Origin: Deltaproteobacteria bacterium
GTDB lineage: Bacteria; Desulfobacterota; Desulfarculia; Adiutricales; Adiutricaceae
Assembly (NCBI GenBank): GCA_031269825.1
Contig: JAISYP010000065.1
Location: forward strand, 1 to 39,225
Direction of reading: 5' to 3'
DNA: 39,225 nt
The position numbers were made by a program, and so were the translations under genes. The notes under the pieces are model-generated. The model searched no databases. It was not told the origin of the DNA and saw only the letters and a list, made by a program, of their open reading frames with translations. Shown piece by piece: positions 25,525 through 35,496 of the stretch (within the stretch, counting starts at the first letter, position 1; every line of letters begins with the position of its first letter).

Positions 25525-26649
25525 ATGAACGCCTCTTTCCCCTCGCGATCCGCTATTAACCGATCTTTTTGTTTCGCCTTTTTGCCTCTACTCGCCGGCC
25601 TAACGCTTTTCGCTTTTGGTTGCGCTAAAAACAACGCCAATAACGCTTACCGCCCTACCAATCCTTACAGCGCCAACGAAACTAGGGTCAACAACATCCT
25701 CAAGACCGCTTTTTCCCAAATGGGCAATCCCTATCGTTATGGTGGCGTCACCCCAGAAACCGGTTTTGACTGCAGTGGCTTTGTGGGTTGGGTCTATAAG
25801 CAATATGGGGTCACTCTACCCCGCTCCTCTAGGGCCATGATGACGGTCGGCTCGCCCATCAGCAAAGCGGAGTTGCGGCCTGGCGATCTGGTTTTCTTTA
25901 ATTACGGCATTTCCCACGTCGGTATCTACACCGGCGATAACAAATATATTCATAGTCCTAGAACGGGCAAATCCATCACCGAAAGTAACCTCAACGGCCT
26001 AGGTCGCAAAGAAAAGTTTGTGGCCGCCCGCCGGATTATCGATAACCAAGGCATCACGACCATCTCGGAGAATTTAAAGACCGAGTGGATCGCCCAATCC
26101 CGCCATCAAGCCCGCCTAGCCCTGGATGAGAAAGCCAAACAACAGCGGGGCCAGACCGCGCTGGCCGCGACCAGGCTCAAAGCCAACCAACCAGCGAAAA
26201 ACAACGTCCGGAACTTTGGCTCTTCTATAAAGATTATAGTCGTCTCTGGGGATACTCTGGAGGGACTGGCCAAAAAACATGGCCTGACCATCAAGGAGTT
26301 GGCGGCGGCTAATAACCTGCGGAATAAACATCAACTCTCGCTCGGCCAAATTCTGTCCATGCCCCCAAAGGGCGCGATCACCCCATCCGCCAAGACCAAC
26401 CACGCCGCCAACCACCTGACCGCCAAGGCGACCGCCAATAAGCCCAGGGGCCAGGTCAAGAGCGCGGGCCAAGCCAAGCCCCAAGCCGTTCCCAATAAAG
26501 CTAGCCAAAGCCCCATCTCTAGCCCTAAACCACCCAAGGGCAAAGTCGCGGGCCAAGCCAAACCGGCCTCCACCAAAAAATCCGTTACCCCAAAGACTGA
26601 GGACAATAAATCCCCTACCAACGGCTCCGCCGTTAAGAAACGTATATAA
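25525..26649 (+). CDS. NlpC/P60 peptidase lipoprotein with LysM domain
   Basis: 374 residues from ATG 25525 (AGGAG 7 nt upstream), preferred over an in-frame TTG 18 nt earlier. The signal peptide ends in a lipobox-like LFAFGC with lipidated Cys33. The NlpC/P60 domain (about 55-175) has Cys83 in FDCSGFVGWVY, His131 in SHVGIY and His143 in YIHSP, the standard catalytic set of a cell-wall endopeptidase cleaving near the gamma-D-Glu-DAP bond. A LysM peptidoglycan-binding repeat follows at about 237-280 (VVSGDTLEGLAKKHGLTIKEL). The last 95 residues are a basic Ala/Lys/Pro-rich tail, probably disordered. A catalytic domain placed before LysM and a C-terminal cationic tail are unusual but seen elsewhere. 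Confidence 0.92.
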   Translation: MNASFPSRSAINRSFCFAFLPLLAGLTLFAFGCAKNNANNAYRPTNPYSANETRVNNILKTAFSQMGNPYRYGGVTPETGFDCSGFVGWVYKQYGVTLPRSSRAMMTVGSPISKAELRPGDLVFFNYGISHVGIYTGDNKYIHSPRTGKSITESNLNGLGRKEKFVAARRIIDNQGITTISENLKTEWIAQSRHQARLALDEKAKQQRGQTALAATRLKANQPAKNNVRNFGSSIKIIVVSGDTLEGLAKKHGLTIKELAAANNLRNKHQLSLGQILSMPPKGAITPSAKTNHAANHLTAKATANKPRGQVKSAGQAKPQAVPNKASQSPISSPKPPKGKVAGQAKPASTKKSVTPKTEDNKSPTNGSAVKKRI

Positions 26650-26668
26650 CGTATATAATAATAAATAC

Positions 26669-26722
26669 TTGGTGGGCTCTGTTTATCAGTTAATTGACTG
26701 TTGATTGGTGAGAGCCCACCAA
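26669..26722. terminator. Large inverted repeat between convergent genes
   Basis: TTGGTGGGCTCT (26669-26680) and AGAGCCCACCAA (26711-26722) are perfect 12-bp arms. Inside the 30-nt loop, CAGTTAATTGACTG forms a second small hairpin (26687-26700). The position between the 3' ends of the lipoprotein gene and the minus-strand yjbQ suggests bidirectional termination, although T-runs are weak on both sides. The loop sequence TTAATTGAC recurs in the duplicated element near 15 kb. Confidence 0.65.
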
Positions 26723-26819
26723 ATCTAATGACCTATTGGGGTTGGATAATAGATTTCTTAGCCCACTGGACTTTGGCTAGCCTGGTTGAGGGGAATTTTT
26801 GTTGGCTTTCTCTTTCGCC

Positions 26820-27218
26820 TTAACTCGCCAAGATCTTCACATAAAAGACCCGATTCCGGGGCCCATCGAACTCCCCAAAAAAGATTCCCTGCCAAGTTCC
26901 CAGAACCAACTCGCCCGCCTCCACGATGACGTGAACGCTGGAGCCCACGGCTAAGGCCTTTAGATGCGCCCGGCTGTTGCCCTCGAGGTGTTTAAAAGCC
27001 GGATTGTCTGGAAAAGCCCGTTCCAAGCCCAACAATAAGTCCTTCACGACCGTCGGATCGGCGTTTTCGTTGATGGTCACCCCCGCCGTGGTATGGGGAC
27101 AATAAACCACGGCCAAGCCATGGCGGATCTGGCTTTGGGCCACCGCCGATCGGGCCATCTCGGTTATGGGATAAAAGCCTTCCTGGCTGGTGGTTTTTAA
27201 GTTAAATTTTACTAACAT
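26820..27218 (-). CDS. YjbQ/UPF0047 family protein
   Basis: A 132-residue member of the UPF0047 (YjbQ) family, some of whose members have secondary thiamine-phosphate synthase activity; the physiological role is uncertain. Diagnostic stretches are GLAVVYCPHTTAGVTINENADP and NSRAHLKALAVGSSVHVIVE...LGTWQGIFFGEFDGPRNR, with the conserved His and Cys of the presumed metal site. I start at ATG 27218, directly after GGAGGAGAA; the longer frame from 27242 would start upstream of the ribosome-binding site. It follows the PilS-like kinase on the same strand by 58 nt, so the two are probably co-transcribed. Confidence 0.93.
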   Translation of the reverse strand: MLVKFNLKTTSQEGFYPITEMARSAVAQSQIRHGLAVVYCPHTTAGVTINENADPTVVKDLLLGLERAFPDNPAFKHLEGNSRAHLKALAVGSSVHVIVEAGELVLGTWQGIFFGEFDGPRNRVFYVKILAS

Positions 27219-27276
27219 TTCTCCTCCACCTTGAATAACCATCGCCTAGCCCTCGCCTCGACGAGCCTCAGCTCGA

Positions 27277-28935
27277 TTAGCCACCATTGATGATTGGCAA
27301 ATTAATGGTAAACACCGTGCCACTTTTGGGATCCGAGGCGACCCGGATCCCCCCGCCTCCTCGGTGGATGAGCCCCCAGACCGTGGCCAGCCCCAGACCC
27401 GTGCCTTTGGGTTTGGTCGTGTAAAAAGGTTGAAAGATATTTTTGATTTTGTCCTCAGGAATTCCCTGCCCATTATCCTGGACGGACAACGTCACAAACC
27501 CAACTCTGTCCTTGGAAAGACGAGTGGCGACCACCATCTTCAAGGGCCGAGCTTTGACCGCGGCCTCAATGGCGTTTTGGAGGAGGTTAAAGACAACCTG
27601 GGTCAATTGGCCATAATCAAAATAAACCTGGGGGATCTCGGCCAAATCCTTCGTGATGAGAACCTCGTCGCCTTTCCAACTTCGGAAAACGTGGAGCTGA
27701 TCGTTAATGAGTTGATTGAGATCTATGGCCTGGGGATTGCCAATGGAAGGACGAGCGTAAGCCAAAAAATCGTTGACCAAGGTGTCCAGGCGATCCATCT
27801 CCCGGCCAATGATCACAAACAAGCGTTTTCGGTCATCCTCGGACAAGTCTTGGTTATTGATCATGTTCCAGGAGCCGGACATAGAGGCTAAGGGGGTGCG
27901 GATCTCATGGGCTAAACCGGCCGCCAACTCGCCAATGGCCGCCAAGTGCTCGTTACGCTTAATCTCCGCCTGCATCTGGCTGATGGTCGTGCGATCCTGT
28001 AACACCACTAGATGTCCCCAGGATTCGTTATCTTTATCCACCAGATCCATCACGCTAATTTCTAGGATCAATTCCATCTGATCCGCTGGTCTTTTGTGCG
28101 TAAAAGTTAAACCAACGCTTAAATAACTATTATTATGACCAACAAATAAATAACTATCAACTAACTCGGGGAAAAAAAGTTGCCACGGCTGATTATAGGT
28201 TCGGGCGGCCGTCAATTTCAGGAGTTGACAGCCGGCCCGATTGATCGACTGGATCCGCCCATGTTTATCCATGGTGATCAAGGCCGTGTCAATGCTCTTA
28301 ATGATACTGTCGTTAAGCTCGTATAAGCGGTAGAAAGAGGCTTTACTAGTTTCCAGGGCCCGGCTGGAGATGTCCAACTGAGAGGAGAGGTAACCACCTA
28401 AGATGGCCACCAAATAGGTGGCCCCAGAATTAACCATGATCGTTAAAGCTAGCTCCGAAGAGGACATGCTCTCGCCCAAAGGCGATAAACCGGGGAGATA
28501 ACCATAATAATGGAGATCCACTATGCCCGCCCAGGCCAAAGAAGAGACGCTGGCCGCGATGAAAGAAATTTTAAAGCCCCCCAGAAAGGAGCTATTAACG
28601 ACCACAAAAATCAGGACAAAGGCGATGGAACTCTCCACCCCCCCGGTCATGATAATCAAAATCGAGGCCAGAACCGTGTCCCCAAGAATTTGGAGGGAAA
28701 TCTGCGCCCAGGTGCCTAAAATCATGGGCATGAGCTGATAATAGACCACGGCCAGGCCAAAGGAGGCGATCACCGAGATGACCACGACGTGGGACCAGAA
28801 TTCCAGGAAAATCGGCACCCGGCCGTTGATATAGATCAAAATAACCGTGGCCGTTAAAAAGGCGCTGGTGATCATCCTGAACATGAACAGCCACTTTAGC
28901 CGCCCCACGTCTATCGTTTTGGGAAACCACCGCAT
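27277..28935 (-). CDS. PilS-like membrane sensor histidine kinase
   Basis: A 552-residue kinase with about six hydrophobic segments in the first 185 residues and almost no periplasmic domain, as in PilS. A PAS-like domain (about 205-320) links to HisKA with H-box LAHEIRTPLASMSG (His343), N-box NLLQNAIEAA, G1 DNGQGIP, F-box PFYTTKPKGTGLGLATV. PilS with its regulator PilR controls type IV pilus genes through sigma54. A GspF/PilC gene lies 6.5 kb away, which fits, but no response regulator is present in the window. The ATG has only a weak upstream ribosome-binding site. It could instead be an AtoS/ZraS-class kinase for another pathway. Confidence 0.86.
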   Translation of the reverse strand: MRWFPKTIDVGRLKWLFMFRMITSAFLTATVILIYINGRVPIFLEFWSHVVVISVIASFGLAVVYYQLMPMILGTWAQISLQILGDTVLASILIIMTGGVESSIAFVLIFVVVNSSFLGGFKISFIAASVSSLAWAGIVDLHYYGYLPGLSPLGESMSSSELALTIMVNSGATYLVAILGGYLSSQLDISSRALETSKASFYRLYELNDSIIKSIDTALITMDKHGRIQSINRAGCQLLKLTAARTYNQPWQLFFPELVDSYLFVGHNNSYLSVGLTFTHKRPADQMELILEISVMDLVDKDNESWGHLVVLQDRTTISQMQAEIKRNEHLAAIGELAAGLAHEIRTPLASMSGSWNMINNQDLSEDDRKRLFVIIGREMDRLDTLVNDFLAYARPSIGNPQAIDLNQLINDQLHVFRSWKGDEVLITKDLAEIPQVYFDYGQLTQVVFNLLQNAIEAAVKARPLKMVVATRLSKDRVGFVTLSVQDNGQGIPEDKIKNIFQPFYTTKPKGTGLGLATVWGLIHRGGGGIRVASDPKSGTVFTINLPIINGG

Positions 28936-30131
28936 TAGTTACAACCCACGCCCAACGAAGGTTAAGGTAATAATCAAAATAGACCTCCCCGCCAAAGCCC
29001 AAAAACCAGCCTAATCCCAGCCCCTTTTAAAGTACCCGTTTAAGAGCCCAAAAATCAACCATAAACCCGAACCCGCCGGAGGCTAAAAAAAGCCGTTCCG
29101 GAAAAATCTTTGGCTAAAAGGGAAAAATATTTTCTGGGGCCCAGACCTTTAAAAAAAGGCCGTTGGCTCATAATTACCAATGAAAAAATATATTTATCAT
29201 ATGATGTCAATGTTAAAATTTAATTTCAACATAATAATGAAAAATTTAAAATTATATAACGCTCTATTTAGCGCTTTATAGGTCACGAGTCGAAAAGCGG
29301 AAAAAACGCGTAATATCCCGAAAATACGAAGTTTTTAGAAAATCGAGTCCTAAAAAGTATAACTTTTGAGTCAGGCCTGGCGGGGAGTCAAAATATTTGG
29401 GGCGTCTTGATTTTACTTAAAAAAAAATATATTCTTTAATCCATCCAGGGTGGCCGACGACCCCAAGCTCCTAACATTAATCAATAATTTACTCTATTTA
29501 CGCGTTAACTATAAACCAATTCCCGGTTTAAAGGGGGCGCGGACTTGCTGGGATTTATCCCATCATGAGGGGGAAATTTTATCCCTCCCAGGCGGCTAGT
29601 TTTAGGCCATCGCCCACGCGCCCTTTCCAAGTGGAATCCTATGTTGATGTTATAAGAGAGATAAGGAGATTTTATTTGATAATTTTTAATGCTTTTTAAT
29701 CAATTAACCATTAATTTGGTTTTCTTTAAAGATAACTTTTCCTGGCCATCCGCGCTTTTTATAATTTTTTTGTCTTATAATTGTTTGGATTGTTTATAAT
29801 TTATTACCACGCTCCGATTACAATTTTAGATCTGATTGATTTAGGCACAACAAGTTCACAACCTTTTTTATTTTCAAACTTTAAAATATTTTTTGGTTTA
29901 TCACTTAGTTTTTTAGGTTATTTAACTTATTAACTTTCTATTATTTCTTTTTTTGGGCGTTTTATTTGGGCGTTTTTTGTTACACTTTGACTTTGGCGAG
30001 TCATTATTGAAGGGGCCCCGAGGCGGAACGTCAATTGTTTGACCGTCCTTCGGGGAAAACTAACTTTTCGAGCTTTCCATGGCTACGCCAGATAGTCTCT
30101 TTAGCGCTTTTTAGGCCAGGAGGAACTTTTT
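28936..30131. other. 1.2-kb intergenic region between the PilS-like kinase and the autotransporter
   Basis: No gene seen. Very AT-rich between 29180 and 29280 and between 29650 and 29980. A near-tandem TTTGGGCGTTTT lies at about 29952-29977, followed by GTTACACTTTGAC, which could hold the autotransporter promoter, but I cannot match -35 and -10 boxes at good spacing. AACGCTCTATTTAGC (about 29260) also occurs near 15885. Confidence 0.45.
30016..30055 (+). promoter_or_regulatory. Two-part hairpin in the autotransporter leader
   Basis: CCCCGAGG (30016-30023) pairs with CCTTCGGGG (30047-30055) with one bulged base, and inside it GTCAA (30030-30034) pairs with TTGAC (30039-30043). No T-run follows, and it lies 77 nt ahead of the autotransporter ATG, so it is more likely a 5'-leader structure than a terminator. 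Confidence 0.5.
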
Positions 30132-33100
30132 ATGTCTGAAGTCCTGTCGAAATCGCTAGCGGTCAAGTGGGCGCTTGACCGACCTGGTTTCCGTCATCTG
30201 AGGTTAGCGCTCTGGTCATTACTTGTCATCCTGGCCGTGACTCTTTCCAGTGGACAGGCGGAAGCGACCAATCGCCCGTTTACTGGAACAACGCGAAACG
30301 AACTCCAAACTATACTCAACGCGACAACTACCGCTAATGGAGACGTTATCGCCTTTTCAACGAACAACAATGTCACTTTTGATAATAGCACTAGTACTCT
30401 GGAAATAACCAAAACCAATTTAACCATCAAGGGCCGCTCCGCCACCAATTTTGGCGCCAGTGTCGAAAGTCTTTTACCGGACTTATTGGCCCTTGGCCAG
30501 AGCGTTAAAACTACTCCAACGGTTAATTTATCCGCGGAAATATCCGCCAAAGTTAATAGTTTGGCCGCTAGTTTTCCGACGACCAACAGTATTATTGTAG
30601 GATCTCGAGATGTAAGCTCAACTGACTATACAGCTATAAATGGTAAAAAAATAATACAAACTACGGCAACTAGCTCAGGATTAAACATAAATAATATTAC
30701 TTTTAAAAACGGTCTAATCGACTATACATATCCTGAAGCCACAAATAGTGGTGGCGTCGTAAATAGTTTTATCGGAAATAAACATGATATAACGACTAAA
30801 ATAGCTAAATTTGGCGATTTTATAGATAATTCATTTGTTAATTTAACCATCGCGGTTCATGGCTATAAAGACACTCATTATTTAGCTGGTGGCGGCGTCA
30901 TCGGTCTTCGATCAACAGAGAATTCGGCCGCCATCGGCAAAATTAACGGTAATTTGTTCCAAGAAATTAATATAACCACGGATAGATCTACCTCCAGTAC
31001 TGTTGAAAAGGGTGGTGGAGCCTATCTTGAGGGGGGCGGGATTATTGGCGTGAACGCGGTTTCTTCTCCAGCCAATAAAAAGGGAAGCGCCTATCTTGAG
31101 TCTCTTTATAAAAACCTTTTTACGAAAATCGAAATTAAATCCGCTGACATGATCCTAGGCGGCGGTTTGGTGGGCGTAAACAACAATAGCCAAAATACGA
31201 CTAGCGACACTTACAGCAAACTAGACCTCGTTTATAGGAATATTTTTGGCAATGGGGTGGACGGCGATATCACCGTTCAAGCCGATTTTTCTCTTCGTGG
31301 CGGCGGCGTCGTTGGCGTCAATGGTCTATCCAACGCGGGCGTGGAACTGACTAATCTTTACGATAACGTCTTTGGCGGGATAAAAGTTGACGTGGGAAGC
31401 TACCTTCGGGGCGGCGGCGTGGTTGGCGCCCAAAACAATGACGAGGAAAAACATCAAGAACCGGATCAACCCACGACCATATCAGAAAAGTCGGTCAGTT
31501 CTAAAATAACCAACGTGGTCAACAACCTTTTCTACAACCTGGAGGTCACGGCCGGCTCAGGCTCCGGGCAAAGCGAGAATAAAAAAGGCGAAATATCCGG
31601 CGGCGGCGTCCTCGGGGCTCGGACAGGCCCAAACGCGGCCAATATAGAATATCTCCTCAACAATGTCTTTAAAGATATCAAAGTTACCTCAACCAATGGA
31701 GAGCAGCTATCCGATACTGATACTAAGGTTACTGGCAGCAACATCTTAGGCGGCGGAATTGTTGGCGTCAGTTCTGTCTGGTGGGCGGGTATCTCTGGGG
31801 TAGCGAACAACTATTTCGAGGATATTGACGTTACCATAACGGGCGGCAATTTAACAAGCACTCCAACCAAAGGCCATATAAAGGGTGGCGGCGTTATTGG
31901 TCTCTATTCAGAAGGTAAAACTAACACGGTAAATGATGGCTTGGCCTTGGCCAGCGTTTTAAGCGATAACGTCTTTAAAGGCGTGAAAATCACCACCCAA
32001 ATAGGTGGTATCTATGGCGGCGGCCTGATCGGGGCCAGCTCATTTTTAGGAACTAAGAGCGTCTCCCGTTTTACCGCTATTTCCAAAAACACTTTTGGCG
32101 CGGCGGATAAAAAAATTGAGATTAATACTAAAGATTTGTACGGTGGTGGCGTCATTGGTCTGTACTCTGAAAAAGGCACCTCTTACGCGGATTTCATCGG
32201 TAGTAACGTTTTTACTCCCGGTGTAATAAATGTTTCCGCCACTAACATTATCGGTGGTGGCCTAATCGGCGCGACCATTGACAAAGAGAGCGCTGGTATC
32301 GCTAGTATTGAAAATCTATTAGACAACGGCGACATTAGTTCTCAAAAAGTCACGACCACTGGCCATCTCACTGGTGGCGGCCTTATTGGCGCGGTGGCCA
32401 TGGGCGGTGGCGACGCCAGTATTTTAAATTCCTATTCTAATTATTTCATGGAAAACGTGATTACCGTTGGAACGTACCTTGAGGGCGGCGGTATCATTGG
32501 CGTCAGATCCGGTGGAACCGCCTCAATTGGTTCCATCGTGGATAACTTTTTCGTTAGCAATAAAATTTCCGTAGGCGCGTTCATTGATGGTGGCGGCGTC
32601 ATTGGCGTGACCGGCCCCCCCAGTTCCTCGCCAAAACTTAGATTTGGCCTAACAGAGATAAGAGATTCCTTTTTCACGCAAAATACCGTCACGGCCGGTG
32701 GGCCCATCGCGGGCGGTTTAATTTATAGTTATGGGCTTAACTCGCCATTAACCATTGACGGTAGCGGTTTTCTAAATAACACCTTCACATCCACCATCGC
32801 CAATCCTAGCCAATGGACAGGCGATCCAACCGCCAAAGTTTATGGAACCATCACCATTGACACTGGACTAGATAAAAAGTCTAGCGCCAACAAAACCAAT
32901 GTGGTTATTTTGAAAGCCAGAGCCAATGACTCCATTTATTTTAATAATAATAAACTTATTGACGCCGATGGCGAGCGCTTTAACTCTTTATACTTTGGCC
33001 GGGTGCCAATACTAACGGAAACCACCACGAAAAATTTTAAAACTGAGCCTGACTACGCCCGTTCCGACGCGGAGTTACGAATTGAAACCGAGGCGGGAGG

Positions 33101-35030
33101 CGGCGTGATTTTATTAGACCCCATAGAAGTCAATCAAGACAACAATAATTCCACCTACCCAAATCGCGCTTTTTACATGAGCGTGTCTGGCCCAGGCGAC
33201 TTTTTATGGGGCGGCAGTAACATAATTAGGACCGGCTCGCTTACCCCTAATTCCACTGATGTGAATAACACCATCTTTCTTAATTACGGTTCCACCACTA
33301 ATTTACAATTAGGCATGACACTTGAGGCCCCCAATCATTTGTTTAGAATGGTTCCAGGCTCCAATTTAATAGTCACTGGCAAAAACGTGATGACCCTTCA
33401 AGACGGTTCTTTTAATGGTCATTTACAGTTTAATCTGGCTAACACGACTATTAATGATCCAAGCACGGTCTTATTAACAATAAAACCAACTAACCCTATT
33501 GATATTAGCGGCGCCGTGGTTACTTTAACTAACTTCAAACCTGGCCCGAATCTATACGCTGGCGACAAATTCTATCTAATTGACACCGGCGCGGACAACA
33601 TGCTTAAAGGCGACACTTACACCAAAACAGCCACCGCTCGACAAGGCTATTTTACAGTCTATAACTTTATCATTGATAAAGTCGGCTCCCAAGACGTGGA
33701 CAATGGACAACAACTGGTGGCTCGTCTAGCCCCTAAAGTTACCCCAACCCCAGAGCCGCCGTTGCCCCCAGTCCCAGATCCAGAGCCGACGCCCTCGCCG
33801 ACTCCAGCTCCCAAGCCGGAACCGGTCATTCCACCCATAACGCCGCCGGATCCCACGCCTACGCCGGATCCGAACCCGAGCCCGGTCGATCCTAAAAAAC
33901 CCGTTAAACCCGATGTTCCCACGCCTCAACCAACGCCGGAGGCTCCCGTTGATAAGCCGGTTACCCCTTATATTCCGGACACTCCGATTAATACTCAGCC
34001 CGAGCCACTGGAACCTGATAAGACTCCTTACACGCCAACCCCGGCTGAAGAGTCCAAAATTGTTTTAGAGGGACGGGTGGCCAGCCTAGCGGTCGTGACC
34101 GGCATTGGCAACTGGCTAGCGGATCACAGTTACCGGTCAGCCGATATGGCGGTGAAAGAAAATAACCCTCTCTTTCCACCTAGCTCCGGGGATAACACGC
34201 TCACTGGTTGGATGCCTTACGCGGGAATCGACGCGGGCTTATTCTGGACCCACCATGGCTCCAAAAATAAGTACCGAACTCTCACTTTTATCGCGGGCTT
34301 AAATAGGATCTCCAATTCCATCTCGGATAATTCTTCCTTTTTGTTATCCGCCTTTTTTGATGGCGGTTACTCTAGCTATGACGTTAATGGCAATTTTGGG
34401 ACTCAACTGTCTGGCGATGGAACCATCCGCTACCTCGGTGGTGGCTTAATGGGCCGGCAACGCTGGAACAACGGCTTCCGTCTGGAGGGTTCCGCCAGAA
34501 TAGGTAGAATTAGAAACGAATTCACCAGTTCTTATGGTCAAGCCAACGAAGCCGACTCTCCGCCCCTCCACTACGAGTTCGAAACGCCCTATTTAGCCTT
34601 CCACGCTGGCCTGGGCAAAGAATTTAAGGTTCAAGAGAACGCGCTTTTGGATGTCTTGGCTAGATATTTCTGGACTAAACAGGACGGCACTTCTTATCGG
34701 TTCTCCTCTGGCGAATTAGTTGAATTTGATAGTAATACTTCCCAGAGAGTTCGGGTCGGAACCCGTTACAACCGGTTTTCCAATCCCCATTTATCTTTCT
34801 ACATTGGTGGCGCCTACGAGTATGAATTCAGTAGTAAGGTTCAAGGCCACTTTTTGGGCCAACCTTTTATCTCGCCTGACACCAAGGGCTCCACTGGGAT
34901 AGTGGATATTGGCGTGATCCGTAGCCCCAACCAAGACAGTAACTTCAGTATTGAAGCGGGTCTCCAAGGCCATTTTGGAGCTCGCCGAGGTATTTCTGGC
35001 GGCGTCCGACTTGGCTATGAATTCAACTAA
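30132..35030 (+). CDS. Large type V autotransporter with Gly-rich repeat passenger
   Basis: A 1632-residue secreted protein with an AGGAGG Shine-Dalgarno 8 nt before the ATG. An extended signal peptide covers about residues 1-45 (hydrophobic RLALWSLLVILAVTL, ending GQAEA). The passenger has a pectin-lyase-like start, then from about 253 to 860 some 15 irregular repeats built as NxF...I/V-x-V...GGG[VIL][IV]G, consistent with beta-helix turns. A Pro-rich linker (about 1205-1290, PTPxP and PEPTPSPTPAP type) leads to a C-terminal beta-domain (about 1306-1632) ending GGVRLGYEFN. The final Asn after Phe is a small deviation from the usual terminal aromatic. Likely role is adhesion or surface display; the ligand is unknown. 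It is monocistronic, with its own terminator. Confidence 0.93.
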   Translation: MSEVLSKSLAVKWALDRPGFRHLRLALWSLLVILAVTLSSGQAEATNRPFTGTTRNELQTILNATTTANGDVIAFSTNNNVTFDNSTSTLEITKTNLTIKGRSATNFGASVESLLPDLLALGQSVKTTPTVNLSAEISAKVNSLAASFPTTNSIIVGSRDVSSTDYTAINGKKIIQTTATSSGLNINNITFKNGLIDYTYPEATNSGGVVNSFIGNKHDITTKIAKFGDFIDNSFVNLTIAVHGYKDTHYLAGGGVIGLRSTENSAAIGKINGNLFQEINITTDRSTSSTVEKGGGAYLEGGGIIGVNAVSSPANKKGSAYLESLYKNLFTKIEIKSADMILGGGLVGVNNNSQNTTSDTYSKLDLVYRNIFGNGVDGDITVQADFSLRGGGVVGVNGLSNAGVELTNLYDNVFGGIKVDVGSYLRGGGVVGAQNNDEEKHQEPDQPTTISEKSVSSKITNVVNNLFYNLEVTAGSGSGQSENKKGEISGGGVLGARTGPNAANIEYLLNNVFKDIKVTSTNGEQLSDTDTKVTGSNILGGGIVGVSSVWWAGISGVANNYFEDIDVTITGGNLTSTPTKGHIKGGGVIGLYSEGKTNTVNDGLALASVLSDNVFKGVKITTQIGGIYGGGLIGASSFLGTKSVSRFTAISKNTFGAADKKIEINTKDLYGGGVIGLYSEKGTSYADFIGSNVFTPGVINVSATNIIGGGLIGATIDKESAGIASIENLLDNGDISSQKVTTTGHLTGGGLIGAVAMGGGDASILNSYSNYFMENVITVGTYLEGGGIIGVRSGGTASIGSIVDNFFVSNKISVGAFIDGGGVIGVTGPPSSSPKLRFGLTEIRDSFFTQNTVTAGGPIAGGLIYSYGLNSPLTIDGSGFLNNTFTSTIANPSQWTGDPTAKVYGTITIDTGLDKKSSANKTNVVILKARANDSIYFNNNKLIDADGERFNSLYFGRVPILTETTTKNFKTEPDYARSDAELRIETEAGGGVILLDPIEVNQDNNNSTYPNRAFYMSVSGPGDFLWGGSNIIRTGSLTPNSTDVNNTIFLNYGSTTNLQLGMTLEAPNHLFRMVPGSNLIVTGKNVMTLQDGSFNGHLQFNLANTTINDPSTVLLTIKPTNPIDISGAVVTLTNFKPGPNLYAGDKFYLIDTGADNMLKGDTYTKTATARQGYFTVYNFIIDKVGSQDVDNGQQLVARLAPKVTPTPEPPLPPVPDPEPTPSPTPAPKPEPVIPPITPPDPTPTPDPNPSPVDPKKPVKPDVPTPQPTPEAPVDKPVTPYIPDTPINTQPEPLEPDKTPYTPTPAEESKIVLEGRVASLAVVTGIGNWLADHSYRSADMAVKENNPLFPPSSGDNTLTGWMPYAGIDAGLFWTHHGSKNKYRTLTFIAGLNRISNSISDNSSFLLSAFFDGGYSSYDVNGNFGTQLSGDGTIRYLGGGLMGRQRWNNGFRLEGSARIGRIRNEFTSSYGQANEADSPPLHYEFETPYLAFHAGLGKEFKVQENALLDVLARYFWTKQDGTSYRFSSGELVEFDSNTSQRVRVGTRYNRFSNPHLSFYIGGAYEYEFSSKVQGHFLGQPFISPDTKGSTGIVDIGVIRSPNQDSNFSIEAGLQGHFGARRGISGGVRLGYEFN
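30880..32715 (+). repeat. Repeat-coding passenger segment of the autotransporter
   Basis: About 15 degenerate repeats at the protein level, each containing GGG[VIL][IV]G. Examples are LAGGGVIGL, LEGGGIIGV, LRGGGVVGV, IIGGGLIGA, LTGGGLIGA and IDGGGVIGV. Spacing varies from about 22 to 65 residues. DNA copies share GGCGGCGTC- or GGTGGCGTC-like cores but are otherwise diverged, so the repeats are old and not actively homogenised. Confidence 0.85.
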
Positions 35031-35061
35031 ACCACCCAATATTTAACTAGCGTCTTTTTGG

Positions 35062-35100
35062 CCCGCCGACCAGAACTCCTGGTCGGCGGGTCTTTATTTT
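35062..35100 (+). terminator. Rho-independent terminator of the autotransporter
   Basis: A perfect 12-bp stem CCCGCCGACCAG / CTGGTCGGCGGG with loop AACTC (35062-35090), followed by TCTTTATTTT, 32 nt after the stop codon. Confidence 0.95.
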
Positions 35101-35442
35101 CAGCCTCTTGTTGTTTCCCTTCGCTGACTCCCGGCCAGTTTAGCCGCCCAAAAAAAAGCCAAAAGCTAAAGAAAAAAACCTGACGTCCTGGCCAGCCTTG
35201 ACCTCCTCCCCAGTCACTCCTCCCACGTCGCGCCACTAGCCACCCGCGACTGACCACCGCCAACTCACTCCATAGCCAACCCCGGAAGTTAGCCAAAGAC
35301 AGGGTTGTGAGCCCAGCGCGCCCTAACCACAGCCTCAGTCCCCCAAACTAAGCGATCTAGCCCAAACAGCGCTTAGAGCGATAGAGAGCGTCAGCGATTT
35401 CCCCACCAGCCACCGCGTGGCCCAGTTTTCCCCAAAAAGGCC
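35101..35442. other. Intergenic stretch between convergent terminators
   Basis: No gene is supported. It lies between the autotransporter terminator and the terminator of the minus-strand pilC gene. Pyrimidine-rich on the plus strand with many CCA/CCC triplets. A minus-strand frame at 35027-35296 is low-complexity and lacks a ribosome-binding site. Confidence 0.5.
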
Positions 35443-35472
35443 AAAAAAAACCCCGCCAACTCGGACGGGGTT
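35443..35472 (-). terminator. Rho-independent terminator of pilC
   Basis: On the minus strand AACCCCG and CGGGGTT form a 7-bp stem around a 10-nt loop (35449-35472), followed directly by eight T (encoded by 35443-35450). It lies 24 nt past the pilC stop. Confidence 0.92.
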
Positions 35473-35496
35473 CGCGAAACTATTAGTAAACTGGGA

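Noticed and set aside
33659-33922. A Gly-rich minus-strand ORF in the autotransporter
   Set aside because: Antisense shadow of the Pro-rich linker: CCN codons read as NGG glycine codons.
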